From Bacillota bacterium (GTDB lineage Bacteria > Bacillota > Clostridia > Christensenellales > Christensenellaceae): a DNA stretch of 64,000 nt. A program made the position numbers and the translations under genes. Numbering within the stretch: the first letter of the stretch is position 1; each line of letters starts with the position of its first letter. The stretch lies in assembly GCA_023393165.1 (NCBI GenBank), contig JAEWMJ010000027.1:62001-126000 (forward strand), written 5' to 3'. Below the pieces are notes generated by a model. The model was not told where the DNA came from. It did no database searches and saw nothing but the letters and a program-made list of their open reading frames with translations. Positions 51,004-59,570 of this stretch are shown here, in pieces.

Positions 51004-51774
51004 TTATGCCGTTTTGCGTTTGTAAAGCCTCATTGCGAATAGAAACGCAACAATCAAAATGCCCAGGCACCATGCGAGCGCGACCCAAATATCATTTCCA
51101 ACGGGCTGTCCCGCCAGCAGGGAGCGGATCGCGTCGACAATGGAGGTCACCGGTTGGTTTTCGGCAAAGGCGCGAACAGGCCCCGGCATAGAAGCGGTCG
51201 GCACAAACGCCGAACTGATAAACGGCAGGAAGATAAGCGGGTAGGAAAACGCGCCTGCGCCGTCCGCCGATTTTGCGGACAGTCCTGCAATCGCCGCGAT
51301 CCATGTCAAGGCCAGCGTAAACAGCGCTAGTATGCCGGCCACGGCAAGCCATGATAGCACCCCCGCCGGCGAGCGAAAGCCCATTACGAGCGCTACGAGA
51401 ATGATGACGGCAACCGAAATCGCATTGGATACCAGCGAGGTCAGCACATGCCCCCACAGGACGGCCGAACGCGCAATCGGCATGGAGTGGAACCGTTCGA
51501 AGATGCCCCGTTGCTTATCCATAAACAGACGGAAAGCCGTGTAGGCTATGCCGCTTGCAATAGCAATCAGCAGGATGCCGGGCAGCAGGTAATTCACATA
51601 GTTGTCCGTGCCGGTTTGAATTGCGCCGCCCAAAACATAGACGAACAGCAGCATCATTGCAATCGGAGTGATGCAGACCGTGATAATGGTGTCCATGCTG
51701 CGGAAAATATGGCGCATGGAACGTCCAAGCATGACGCCCATATCGCTAAAATAGTGTTTCTTTACCGTTTCCAT
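51004..51774 (-). CDS. ABC-2 type multidrug transporter permease (DrrB-like)
   Basis: A 256-residue membrane protein with six hydrophobic segments of the ABC-2 family, ending in a Lys/Arg-rich tail. Segments such as LLPGILLIAIASGIAYT and the ERFHSMPIARS motif near residue 94 are typical of DrrB/daunorubicin-resistance permeases. It directly abuts the ATPase gene. The pair should export hydrophobic drugs, antibiotics or lipids. It is the last gene of the PadR-controlled operon. Confidence 0.88.
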   Translation of the reverse strand: METVKKHYFSDMGVMLGRSMRHIFRSMDTIITVCITPIAMMLLFVYVLGGAIQTGTDNYVNYLLPGILLIAIASGIAYTAFRLFMDKQRGIFERFHSMPIARSAVLWGHVLTSLVSNAISVAVIILVALVMGFRSPAGVLSWLAVAGILALFTLALTWIAAIAGLSAKSADGAGAFSYPLIFLPFISSAFVPTASMPGPVRAFAENQPVTSIVDAIRSLLAGQPVGNDIWVALAWCLGILIVAFLFAMRLYKRKTA

Positions 51775-52572
51775 TTATTTTTCCTCCTTCTTCCCACCCC
51801 GCGCGGCAGGCCGCGTGGGGACCCCGGTGCCGATGATTGCGAGGAATATTTCCTCCAACGTCGGCTGTTTTTCCACATACTCTACCTTCGCAGGCGGGAA
51901 CAGCTTTTTCAGCTCAGCGAGCGTGCCCCCCGCGATAATCCTGCCCTCATGCAGAATGGCTATTCTGTCTGCAAGCTGCTCGGCTTCCTCCAAATACTGC
52001 GTGGTCAGGAATACCGTCGTGCCATTATTGGCAAGCTCTTTGACCGTCTTCCAAACCTCGATGCGCGCCTCGGGGTCAAGCCCAGTGGTCGGCTCATCGA
52101 GGAAAATGATCTGCGGTTTTCCTATAAGGCTCATGGCGATGTCGAGTCTGCGGTGCATACCGCCCGAATAGGTGGAAACCCTGCGATCGGCGGCGTCGGT
52201 TAGGCCGAAGCGGCTCAGCAAATCGTCCGCGACCTGGCGCGGATTGGCAAGGTGCCGCAGCTTGGCGATTAAGATCAAATTTTCCCGCCCGGTCAATATC
52301 TCATCCACGGCGGCGAACTGCCCGGTCAGGCTGATCGACTGCCGTACATGGTCGGGCTTTGACGAGACGTCAAAGCCGTTGACGGCGGCGGTGCCTCCGT
52401 CCTGTTTGAGCAGCGTGGTGAGGATTCTGACAATCGTCGTCTTGCCCGCGCCGTTGGAGCCGAGCAGGGCGAAAATACTGCCTTTTTCCACCTCGAAATC
52501 CACGCCCTTCAGGACATGAAGTTTCTTATAGGACTTTTGCAGTCCTTTCACTTGAATTGCGGTTTCTGTCAT
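51775..52572 (-). CDS. ABC transporter ATP-binding protein (DrrA-like)
   Basis: A 265-residue single-domain ATPase with Walker A GSNGAGKTTIVRIL near residue 38, signature YSGGMHRRLDIAMSL near 137, Walker B IIFLDEPTTGLD near 157, and a switch histidine replaced by Gln in VFLTTQYLEEAEQ, as is usual in DrrA-type exporters. The C-terminal extension after residue 215 is also typical of that group. It overlaps the upstream DUF1048 gene by four bases and pairs with the downstream permease. Confidence 0.92.
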   Translation of the reverse strand: MTETAIQVKGLQKSYKKLHVLKGVDFEVEKGSIFALLGSNGAGKTTIVRILTTLLKQDGGTAAVNGFDVSSKPDHVRQSISLTGQFAAVDEILTGRENLILIAKLRHLANPRQVADDLLSRFGLTDAADRRVSTYSGGMHRRLDIAMSLIGKPQIIFLDEPTTGLDPEARIEVWKTVKELANNGTTVFLTTQYLEEAEQLADRIAILHEGRIIAGGTLAELKKLFPPAKVEYVEKQPTLEEIFLAIIGTGVPTRPAARGGKKEEK

Positions 52573-52922
52573 TTTGAATCCTTCCCCTTTCCGAATTTGT
52601 TCATGATGTCGCGGTTAAGCGTCTTGCGCCAGTCTTCCGTGTATGTTCTGGCGCTGCGCAGAAGCTCGTCGCAGAACGCGGCCACATCATCGCCGGTAAT
52701 CTCCAAAACATGCTTGCCATCCGCCGCACCGGCCTCGAACAACTCTATCAGGTCATAATGGATCTTCAGCATGTCATAGCCGTCTCCTCCCGCGAAATTC
52801 CACATGTATCCCTGGATTTTTTCAAATACAAACCGATAGTCTTCAGGCAGCGCTTCTACCCTTGCCATTTGCTCCCTATACTCTTTTTTGTCCCCGATCA
52901 TTTTTTTGATAAACTCCAGCAT
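52569..52922 (-). CDS. DUF1048 family protein (third of three tandem paralogues)
   Basis: A 117-residue helical protein of DUF1048, with LPEDYRFVFEKIQGYMW near residues 25-41 and a GDDVAAFCDELLR segment near 78-90. DUF1048 proteins are encoded next to PadR repressors and ABC exporters in many Firmicutes, but their job is unknown. Its stop overlaps the start of the ATPase gene. It is most like the next gene upstream in the operon. Confidence 0.85.
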   Translation of the reverse strand: MLEFIKKMIGDKKEYREQMARVEALPEDYRFVFEKIQGYMWNFAGGDGYDMLKIHYDLIELFEAGAADGKHVLEITGDDVAAFCDELLRSARTYTEDWRKTLNRDIMNKFGKGKDSK

Positions 52923-52938
52923 CGTATTGCTCCTTCTT

Positions 52939-53289
52939 TTACTTCATTTTATCCGTAACTTTTTTCATGGCCTTGGCAACTTCCTTGTCAGCAGTTTCCT
53001 GATAGACGTCGGCGTAGGTTTTTGAATCTTTGATCAATTCGTCGCAAAAATCCGCTACGTCACTGCCCGTCACTTCGAGCACGCCTTTCCCCAAGGCCGC
53101 GCCCTCTTCAAAAAGATCGACAATCCCCGAGAGCAAACCCGTACCTTCGGTCAGCTCGACAGGCCCGACCATAAAGAGATATTTTTGAATCTCTTTATAA
53201 ACGCTTCTGTAATCTTGCGGGAGTGCTTTGACACGCGCCATGTGCGCCCGCCACTCTTTTTTGCCTTGGATGATATCTTGTATGCTCAT
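52939..53289 (-). CDS. DUF1048 family protein (second of three tandem paralogues)
   Basis: A 116-residue DUF1048 protein. LPQDYRSVYKEIQKYL (near residue 24-39) and GSDVADFCDELIKDSKTY (near 79-96) align with those of the flanking paralogues without gaps, showing origin by tandem duplication. It is soluble and predicted to be helical. GGAGG lies before the ATG. Confidence 0.85.
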   Translation of the reverse strand: MSIQDIIQGKKEWRAHMARVKALPQDYRSVYKEIQKYLFMVGPVELTEGTGLLSGIVDLFEEGAALGKGVLEVTGSDVADFCDELIKDSKTYADVYQETADKEVAKAMKKVTDKMK

Positions 53290-53301
53290 TTTATCCTCCT
53301 C

Positions 53302-53649
53302 TTACTTTCCTAATTTTTTTGCGATATTGGTGTTAAGCTGTTCGCGCCATTTGTCACGGTAGGACATTGCCCCTTCTTCGCCGGCTATCGCCGAGCAGAA
53401 GCCTTTGATGTCGTCACCCAAAACCTCTTGGACACTCTGGCCGTCAGCCGCCGTTTCTTCGAGCAGGCCAAGTACATTGTCAAGAATGGGCATAAGGTTG
53501 CGGCCGGTGAAATCTGAGTGCGGCCAAAGATTGGCTTTAATTTTTTCCCATGCCGCCTGATAATCAGCCGGCAGTTTTTTGGCTCGCGATTCAAAAGTTT
53601 TCAATTCTTTAGTCATGTCGCTGCCTGTGATTTGTTCCCAAAAATTCAT
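53302..53649 (-). CDS. DUF1048 family protein (first of three tandem paralogues)
   Basis: A 115-residue DUF1048 protein. It keeps LPADYQAAWEKIKANLW and GDDIKGFCSAI at the same positions as its paralogues but is more divergent from either than they are from each other. Its ATG overlaps the stop of the PadR gene by one base, so translation is coupled. Confidence 0.82.
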   Translation of the reverse strand: MNFWEQITGSDMTKELKTFESRAKKLPADYQAAWEKIKANLWPHSDFTGRNLMPILDNVLGLLEETAADGQSVQEVLGDDIKGFCSAIAGEEGAMSYRDKWREQLNTNIAKKLGK

Positions 53650-53975
53650 TATTTTTTCTCCTTTAACTCGTTAATTTTTGATGCTACGAACTCCCATTTT
53701 TCCCAGAACCTCCGCAATTCCTCTCGCCCAGCGTCGTTGAGCATGAAAAACTTTCGCGGCGGCCCCATGTCGGATGGTTTTTTTTCTATGTCCACGAGTT
53801 TATTCTTCTCAAGCCGCACCAAAATGGTGTAGACAGTTCCTTCCACAACATCTGTGAAGCCGAGAGCATTCAACCGCCGCGTGATTTCGTAGCCGTAGGT
53901 TTCTCCGCGGTTTATAATTTCAAGGACACAGCCTTCAAGCACGCCTTTGAGCATTTCCGTTAGGTTTTCCAACAC
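53649..53975 (-). CDS. PadR-family transcriptional regulator
   Basis: A 108-residue PadR-type winged-helix repressor with LEIINRGETYGYEITRRL (near residue 18-35), VEGTVYTILVRLEKNKLV near 44-61, and a C-terminal dimerisation helix (GREELRRFWEKWEF). The GTG at 53975 is five bases from an AAGGGG site and is preferred over the GTG at 53981, which overlaps that site. It heads the operon of three DUF1048 genes and the drug exporter and probably represses it from the site at 54026-54035, being released by a drug-like ligand. Confidence 0.88.
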   Translation of the reverse strand: MLENLTEMLKGVLEGCVLEIINRGETYGYEITRRLNALGFTDVVEGTVYTILVRLEKNKLVDIEKKPSDMGPPRKFFMLNDAGREELRRFWEKWEFVASKINELKEKK

Positions 53976-54025
53976 AATCACCCCTTCCTATTCCGTATGA
54001 CTTGTATGCAGTATTACTTATTACC

Positions 54026-54059
54026 ACTATATAGTAACACGCAATAGTATGGTTGTCAA
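54026..54059 (-). promoter_or_regulatory. Promoter and PadR operator candidate of the exporter operon
   Basis: TTGACA (54054-54059) and TACTAT (54031-54036), spacer 17, on the minus strand. The palindrome ACTATATAGT (54026-54035), within a wider dyad TTAC..GTAA, overlaps the -10 element, where PadR binding would block the polymerase. Confidence 0.65.
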
Positions 54060-54250
54060 TAGAGAAAAATAAAAAACAGCTGCCATAAACTAGATGTTCT
54101 CTTTTGGTTTGTTCAAGCTTTAAAGCGTTCATCGTCTACCGCTTTATAAGTCTAATAATACAGCTGAATTTTTAACAAAAATGCATGTCCGAAAATGGCC
54201 AGTTTTTTCGAGAAAAGATGATATAATGATAAAACGAGGTGAAAAATTTG

Positions 54251-55711
54251 GTGAAAGATGAAGACCGGATATGGTATGCGGCATTTAAGTCCAAGGATGC
54301 AAGGTTTGATGGACGTTTCTTTGTGGGGGTATCCTCTACAGGGATTTATTGCCGGCCGGTATGCCCTGCAAAGCTACCAAAGGCAGAAAATTGTACCTTT
54401 TATGTCACGGCGGCGGCAGCGGAACAAGCAGGTTTCCGCCCGTGCCTTTTGTGTCGTCCGGAACTTGCCCCTGGCAACGCACCTATAGACGCCATAGCCT
54501 CTCTGGCTCATCGTGCGGCAAGGCTGCTGGAAGAAGGCTGTGGAAGTGAAGAAAGCATTGAGGAGCTCGCCAGCCATCTTGGTTGTACAGACCGTCACCT
54601 GCGCAGAGCATTTTTAGCAGAATACAATGTTTCTCCGATACAGTACCGGCAAACATGCAGGTTGCTACTTGCCAAAAACCTGCTAACAGATACCGGCCTC
54701 CCGGTAATCGAAGTTGCTATGGCCGCTGGCTTTGGAAGTTTGCGACGCTTCAATGACCTTTTCAAGAAGCGGTACCGTCTTGCGCCTACTGCTTTACGGA
54801 AGCGGACCTCGGAAGGAAAAAAACATAATAATGACATAACTTTAGCATTGAGTTACCGTCCACCCTACCGCTGGGAAGAAATATTGAACTTCCTTGCCGG
54901 GCGTGCAATTTCCGGGGTTGAGGCAGTAAAAAACGGGGAATATTTGCGTACCGTGCATTTAGTAGCCGCAGAGGAAAAGCATGTATATGGGTGGGTGCGG
55001 GTTGGCCACAGGCCCCAAAAGAACGCCTTGATCGTCACGGTAAGCGAAACCTTGTTATCCGTATTGCCACAAGTATTAGCACGGATTCGACATCTATTCG
55101 ATTTGAATTGCGACCCGGCCGCGGTGTATGGAACGCTTTCATCAATGAACGATATACGCCCTAATCTTTGTGTTTTAGGAACCCGTTTGCCCGGTAGCTT
55201 CAATGCTTTTGAAATGGCCGTGCGGGCGGTGCTTGGACAGCAGATCACTGTGAAAGCCGCAAGCACATTAGCCTCACGAATTGTTGATACCTACGGCATG
55301 CCTATTCAAACAGGGATAGAAGGCTTGACCCATGTTTTCCCCTCACCCGAAGATATACTTGCTTTGGACGGGCCTATTGAAAATAACCTTGGCCCGTTAG
55401 GGGTTACTGCGGCGCGATCAAAAACTATTTTTGAGTTGGCACGGGCATTAGTACAAGATAAAATTGATTTTGGCCTTTGCGCCCAGCCGGAAGAAGAGAT
55501 AAGAAAATTGATGGCAATTCGCGGCATTGGAAGCTGGACGGCACATTATATTGCTATGCGTGCGATGGAATGGCCGGATGCTTTCCTTGAAACAGATGTT
55601 GGCGTAAAAAAGGCACTTGAATCTTACACATCAAAAGAGTTGTTGAAAATGGCGGAAGCGTGGCGACCGTGGCGCAGTTACGCTACAATTAACCTTTGGA
55701 ACACGCTATAA
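54251..55711 (+). CDS. alkA: Ada-AlkA fusion: methylation-responsive DNA-3-methyladenine glycosylase
   Basis: A protein of about 486 residues combining three parts. Residues 5-75 are an Ada zinc domain with four cysteines (GIYCRPVCPA and FRPCLLCRPE); the first can accept a methyl group from phosphotriesters. Residues 85-185 are an AraC-type HTH pair (IEELASHLGCTDRHLRRAF). Residues 195-485 are an AlkA N-domain and HhH-GPD glycosylase, with LGQQITVKAA near 340 and GIGSWTAHYIAMR near 427 followed by the catalytic Asp in FLETDVGV. It senses and excises alkylated bases. A GAGGTG overlaps a GTG at 54239, so a start at TTG 54248 or GTG 54251 is likelier; I chose the latter. Ogt follows 27 bases downstream. 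Confidence 0.88.
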   Translation: MKDEDRIWYAAFKSKDARFDGRFFVGVSSTGIYCRPVCPAKLPKAENCTFYVTAAAAEQAGFRPCLLCRPELAPGNAPIDAIASLAHRAARLLEEGCGSEESIEELASHLGCTDRHLRRAFLAEYNVSPIQYRQTCRLLLAKNLLTDTGLPVIEVAMAAGFGSLRRFNDLFKKRYRLAPTALRKRTSEGKKHNNDITLALSYRPPYRWEEILNFLAGRAISGVEAVKNGEYLRTVHLVAAEEKHVYGWVRVGHRPQKNALIVTVSETLLSVLPQVLARIRHLFDLNCDPAAVYGTLSSMNDIRPNLCVLGTRLPGSFNAFEMAVRAVLGQQITVKAASTLASRIVDTYGMPIQTGIEGLTHVFPSPEDILALDGPIENNLGPLGVTAARSKTIFELARALVQDKIDFGLCAQPEEEIRKLMAIRGIGSWTAHYIAMRAMEWPDAFLETDVGVKKALESYTSKELLKMAEAWRPWRSYATINLWNTL

Positions 55712-55738
55712 AGCACAGACAAAATAAGGAGAACCAAA

Positions 55739-56278
55739 ATGTATTATTCAACAATATATCCGTCACCCATAGGCACAATTACGCTGGCTTGTGACGGTGT
55801 CAATCTTGTAGGTTTATGGATAGAAGGACAAAAATATTATGGAGATACCCTATCCGAAAAAATGGTAGAAAAAAATGATATACTGATATTTAGCGATGCA
55901 AAAAAATGGCTGGACATGTATTTTGCAGGTGAGAAGCCTGCTGCTTCTGAATTGCCGTTAGCCCCTATTGGCGGTGAATTTCGTCAAGGTGTATGGGGCA
56001 TTTTATGTGAAATACCATACGGCGAGGTCATTACTTATGGTGACATTGCAAAAAAAATGGCCGTAAAAATGAATAAAAAAAGCATGTCCAGCCAAGCAGT
56101 GGGCGGGGCTGTCGGTCATAATCCCATATCTATTATCATCCCCTGTCACCGAGTTGTGGGGGTAAATGGCAGCTTGACAGGTTATGCTGGCGGTATTAGC
56201 ACAAAATTAAAATTGCTTGAACTGGAGGGCGTTGACATGTCCCGACTGTTTGTTCCTAAAAAAGGTACTGCACTCTGA
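55739..56278 (+). CDS. ogt: Methylated-DNA--protein-cysteine methyltransferase
   Basis: A 179-residue suicide repair protein with the active-site motif IPCHRVVG (cysteine near residue 139), the DNA-binding VWGILCEIPYGEVITYGDIA region near 82-101, and an N-terminal ribonuclease-like domain (YYSTIYPSPIGTITLACDG). It transfers O6-methyl groups from guanine to its own cysteine. AAGGAG precedes the ATG, and it shares a transcript with the Ada-AlkA gene, giving a compact alkylation-repair operon. Confidence 0.93.
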   Translation: MYYSTIYPSPIGTITLACDGVNLVGLWIEGQKYYGDTLSEKMVEKNDILIFSDAKKWLDMYFAGEKPAASELPLAPIGGEFRQGVWGILCEIPYGEVITYGDIAKKMAVKMNKKSMSSQAVGGAVGHNPISIIIPCHRVVGVNGSLTGYAGGISTKLKLLELEGVDMSRLFVPKKGTAL

Positions 56279-56560
56279 GAGAAACTCACCGGGTTCAGAC
56301 CATACTTAAAAGACGGCAAGTATCTTTTGATCAAAGGTAGTTGCTACTAATTGAGTACCAATGCAAAATATTTAACTGTGTCCCGGTACCATTGATATCT
56401 GCCCGCCGTCCATGGCGTTCATAATAATGGGTATTTGATTTCTGAAATCAGATGCAATTAAATTATATATATCTCTTGGATGACCACTTGACATCACCCG
56501 GCAAGGATAAAAAACTTTTAGCCTAATGTGCTTGCGTTTCAATTTCTGATTGTGATGGCT

Positions 56561-58693
56561 TTACGAATCTTCTACGTTTGACGGGTATTGCGTTCCATCC
56601 GTGTTTGTTGTCACGACATTTTTGGAATCAGGCTGCGCTTCGATCCACGTATTACCGGGTCTTAGAACCAGATCCGTACCGTCATCCAGTTTATAAACAG
56701 TTCCCTCATGCCTGCCGGTTTTTTCCCAGGTGCCTGTCATATGCCGTCCGTCCACAAAGTATTCGGCGCGGCCGCTGCCCACCATCTCCACCGATGCGAC
56801 GCCTTTCTGGTCCATCAGCACCTCGTATTTTACATACTGCACAATGATGTTTTTAACTTCCACCGCCTTTTGGGTCCCGGCGTCTATAAACGGTTCTCCG
56901 TAGAAATACCGGACAAAATTGCCTCCAGCCTTATCATACCTGTACTCCACATGATCCAGTTCGGAAATAAAGGGTATATTTATTTTGCTGACACTTGGAT
57001 ATTTTGAGTAGTCCTCGTTCGCATCAAATTGAAGCATGGGATTTCGTTTTGTTCTCGGATAATCGTATGTATCCAGCGCTGCCTGTGCATTTGCGTATAA
57101 AATGCCCGTTGCCCGCGGTTGGTTCCACATAATTTCGTCATCGGCTCGCTGTGTGCTGTCTATGCGCACCTTCATATCCCCGCCGTTGCCGTCCGCATAA
57201 ATATCGGTATTATAATGATAAGTTTTCATTTCCCGGCCCATACTCCAGGGACCGCCCTGGTGAATGTATATTGCGTCCCATTCGTTTTGTATCAATTGGT
57301 GGTATACCATGGATTCACGGACAGGCCCTATTTTTGTCGGAAGCGTATCGTTGAATATTGCCGTAAATCTTGTATCTGCACCTTCTATCATTGTTTCATA
57401 TACAATATCGGCCGCCTGAATGCCGTATTGCGGCCTCCCGGTGGCTTCGTTGTCAATCTGTACCATGACCGGCCTGTATTCTCCGCTGCCAGGCAGTCCT
57501 GTGGTGGGTGAAAGCGGAACCGCAGCGGTTTCCAATACTGTGGGAGTTTTTTGGGCAGTTGCGGACGGCTGTGCGTACTGCTGTTGCTGGATTCCAGTAT
57601 CCATGCTTGAGGCAGATGGCTGCGCCGCGACAGGTTGACAGGCAGTGGTAAAACAGCCTGTCAACAAAACAACCGCAATAACGATTGAGACCAGTTTTGC
57701 GCTGGGGCGGCTGCTGCCGTTCATATAAATGCCGCGTATCCGTTTTTCCGCCGCTTTTTTTGTATCCCCCTGCGCCATTCCCAGTACACGCTGCCCCTGC
57801 GCCTTCCTTGCAATCATGGTGAGGATCAGTTGGGCATAGCCGCTTTTTTCGCTTGGGTCAAGATATTTCACCACAGCATTATCGCACGCTACTTCCATAT
57901 CACTGCGTATTTGCCTAATTGACAGCCAGACAAACGGGTTGAACCAATAGACCGCCTGCAATACGGACAGCAGTACGGACACCAAATGATCTTTGCGTTT
58001 GTAATGCACCAGTTCGTGCCGGATGGCAAATTTAATTTGCGCATCGTCCAGCGCAACAAGGGATTCTACGGGCATCAGTATGGTTCGCGGAAAAAACAGC
58101 GCCGGCGTCGCAAGATTAAATAGCCCAATAATTTTAATGTTGGCACGCACCCCAAGTTCATGCCTGCATTCTTCAAAAAGCATTTTCAGATGGCTAGAAG
58201 CCGGATGTGCGCCAAGGCGAATCCGCTTTTTCAGCAGTAAATAAGATATCAGGATATAACCAAGGCAAACGCACATCCCGGAAACCCAAATTAAAATCAG
58301 CAAGTCGCTTAAACTGAATGTATTTATGTTAGTTTCGGGTTGACCGGGCTGGTCCGGGGCTAAAGAGGGAGCAGGCTGCGGCACTGCTGACTGCGGCGCT
58401 TGGGAATTTATACCCGGTTGATTTGATCCGTTTTGCTGAACTATATTTTCAGTTGGCGTATCAGAAGGAATTGCCTGCGTTTCCGTTTGGGCCGATGAAT
58501 AAGGTATTTGAATAAGACTAACTCCGCTGTCTATGGTAAAAGGCATCATCAGGCGTACAATCAGCAGAATCCATATGCCGTAATGCAGCCGGGGGGACAT
58601 CTTCCTGCCAAATACCTTTTTGAATAGCATTATAACGGCATAAATGATTCCCGAATAAATGGATATCTCCAGAAGTACGTTTAAAATATCCAT
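56561..58693 (-). CDS. M56 (BlaR1-type) membrane metallopeptidase fused to DUF3048
   Basis: A 710-residue fusion. The first 350 residues are a BlaR1/MecR1-like M56 domain with membrane helices near 5-22, 35-52 and 130-155, a low-complexity Gln/Pro/Ser loop (65-122), the zinc motif HELVHYKRKDH near 225, and another helix near 335-350. After a second linker, residues about 395-700 match DUF3048: RPVMVQIDNEATGRPQYG, YETMIEGADTRFTAIF, and a C-terminal GTVYKLDDGTDLVLRPGNTW part. BlaR1 proteins normally carry a penicillin-binding sensor in this place. DUF3048 normally occurs as a separate lipoprotein (YerB-like) of unknown function. AAAGGA is correctly placed for the ATG at 58693. It follows a BlaI gene. 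Confidence 0.82.
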   Translation of the reverse strand: MDILNVLLEISIYSGIIYAVIMLFKKVFGRKMSPRLHYGIWILLIVRLMMPFTIDSGVSLIQIPYSSAQTETQAIPSDTPTENIVQQNGSNQPGINSQAPQSAVPQPAPSLAPDQPGQPETNINTFSLSDLLILIWVSGMCVCLGYILISYLLLKKRIRLGAHPASSHLKMLFEECRHELGVRANIKIIGLFNLATPALFFPRTILMPVESLVALDDAQIKFAIRHELVHYKRKDHLVSVLLSVLQAVYWFNPFVWLSIRQIRSDMEVACDNAVVKYLDPSEKSGYAQLILTMIARKAQGQRVLGMAQGDTKKAAEKRIRGIYMNGSSRPSAKLVSIVIAVVLLTGCFTTACQPVAAQPSASSMDTGIQQQQYAQPSATAQKTPTVLETAAVPLSPTTGLPGSGEYRPVMVQIDNEATGRPQYGIQAADIVYETMIEGADTRFTAIFNDTLPTKIGPVRESMVYHQLIQNEWDAIYIHQGGPWSMGREMKTYHYNTDIYADGNGGDMKVRIDSTQRADDEIMWNQPRATGILYANAQAALDTYDYPRTKRNPMLQFDANEDYSKYPSVSKINIPFISELDHVEYRYDKAGGNFVRYFYGEPFIDAGTQKAVEVKNIIVQYVKYEVLMDQKGVASVEMVGSGRAEYFVDGRHMTGTWEKTGRHEGTVYKLDDGTDLVLRPGNTWIEAQPDSKNVVTTNTDGTQYPSNVEDS

Positions 58694-58704
58694 GGCTTTT
58701 CCTT

Positions 58705-59085
58705 TCATTCCTTATCAGCACTATTTAAACTTGCTATCAGCTTCTGGAGGTCTTCTTTATCCTCCTTACTAAGTCCGCTTTCCTTAATCATGCAGGTTAA
58801 AAACAGTTTTGTGCTGCGATCCGTCAGTTTTGACATCATATACCGGCTTTCGCTTATGATGCACTCTTCCCGTTCCACCAACGAAAAATACGCCCGGTTG
58901 CCGCTAATAGTCTTGTACCCAAGGTAGCCGTTCTCACACAGCTTTCGGATGTAGGTTGAATAGGTGCTTTTCTGCCAGTTCACCGCTCTATCCATTTCCG
59001 TCATTATTTCGGAAAGGAACATCGGATGACGTTTCCACAATGTCTCCATAATAATCCATTCGTGCTTTGTAAGTGCATTCTTCAT
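58705..59085 (-). CDS. BlaI/MecI-type transcriptional repressor
   Basis: A 126-residue winged-helix repressor of the BlaI/MecI/CopY family. LTKHEWIIMETLWKRHPMFL at the N-terminus is typical, followed by the recognition helix region WQKSTYSTYIRKLCENGYL near 33-51. A proteolysis-sensitive linker is expected near residue 100. It is co-transcribed with the M56-DUF3048 gene 11 bases downstream. By analogy with BlaR1-BlaI, the peptidase would inactivate this repressor when its sensor is triggered. The inverted repeat at 59158-59181 is its probable target. Confidence 0.9.
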   Translation of the reverse strand: MKNALTKHEWIIMETLWKRHPMFLSEIMTEMDRAVNWQKSTYSTYIRKLCENGYLGYKTISGNRAYFSLVEREECIISESRYMMSKLTDRSTKLFLTCMIKESGLSKEDKEDLQKLIASLNSADKE

Positions 59086-59145
59086 ATAACCCCCAGCAGT
59101 TCATTGTATGATCTCAAATTTATTTATATAACCATTTCGTCTATA

Positions 59146-59181
59146 ATTATAAACTAGAATATATTGGATAGTCAATATATT
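59146..59181 (-). promoter_or_regulatory. Promoter and operator of the blaI-type operon
   Basis: TTGACT (59170-59175) and TATAAT (59146-59151), spacer 18, on the minus strand. The perfect 9-bp inverted repeat AATATATTG/CAATATATT with a 6-base spacer (59158-59181) covers the -35 region and spacer. The remainder of 59182-59570 is AT-rich with no gene that I recognise. Confidence 0.7.
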
Positions 59182-59570
59182 TTTAACATTTATCATTCAT
59201 GATAATTTCTTTGGATAATGTATAAAACAAGTCCAAGTTTTTCATCTAATACACAACAAAAGCGCGGATATTCGCGCCTTTTATCCAGATTATCCATATT
59301 ATCCGTAGTTTTATATCATCTGTAGTGTCATTCCCACTCAACAAAGCTTTTTATCTCGTATTTTCCTGAAATTTAGATACTTTCATTGTTTAAATTCGCC
59401 TTGATTCTCTAATATATTTATTTTTTAGTGCTTTTTAATATCAAAATTATATCATTCAAGTTGGTACCGTCAAGAATTTTACGACACGTTACAGTGAATT
59501 TTGCCGCCTATATCACAAGGTGTAAACTCACAAGGCTTGCTGCCTCGGGGTGCCTGGCGGTATATTGGCT

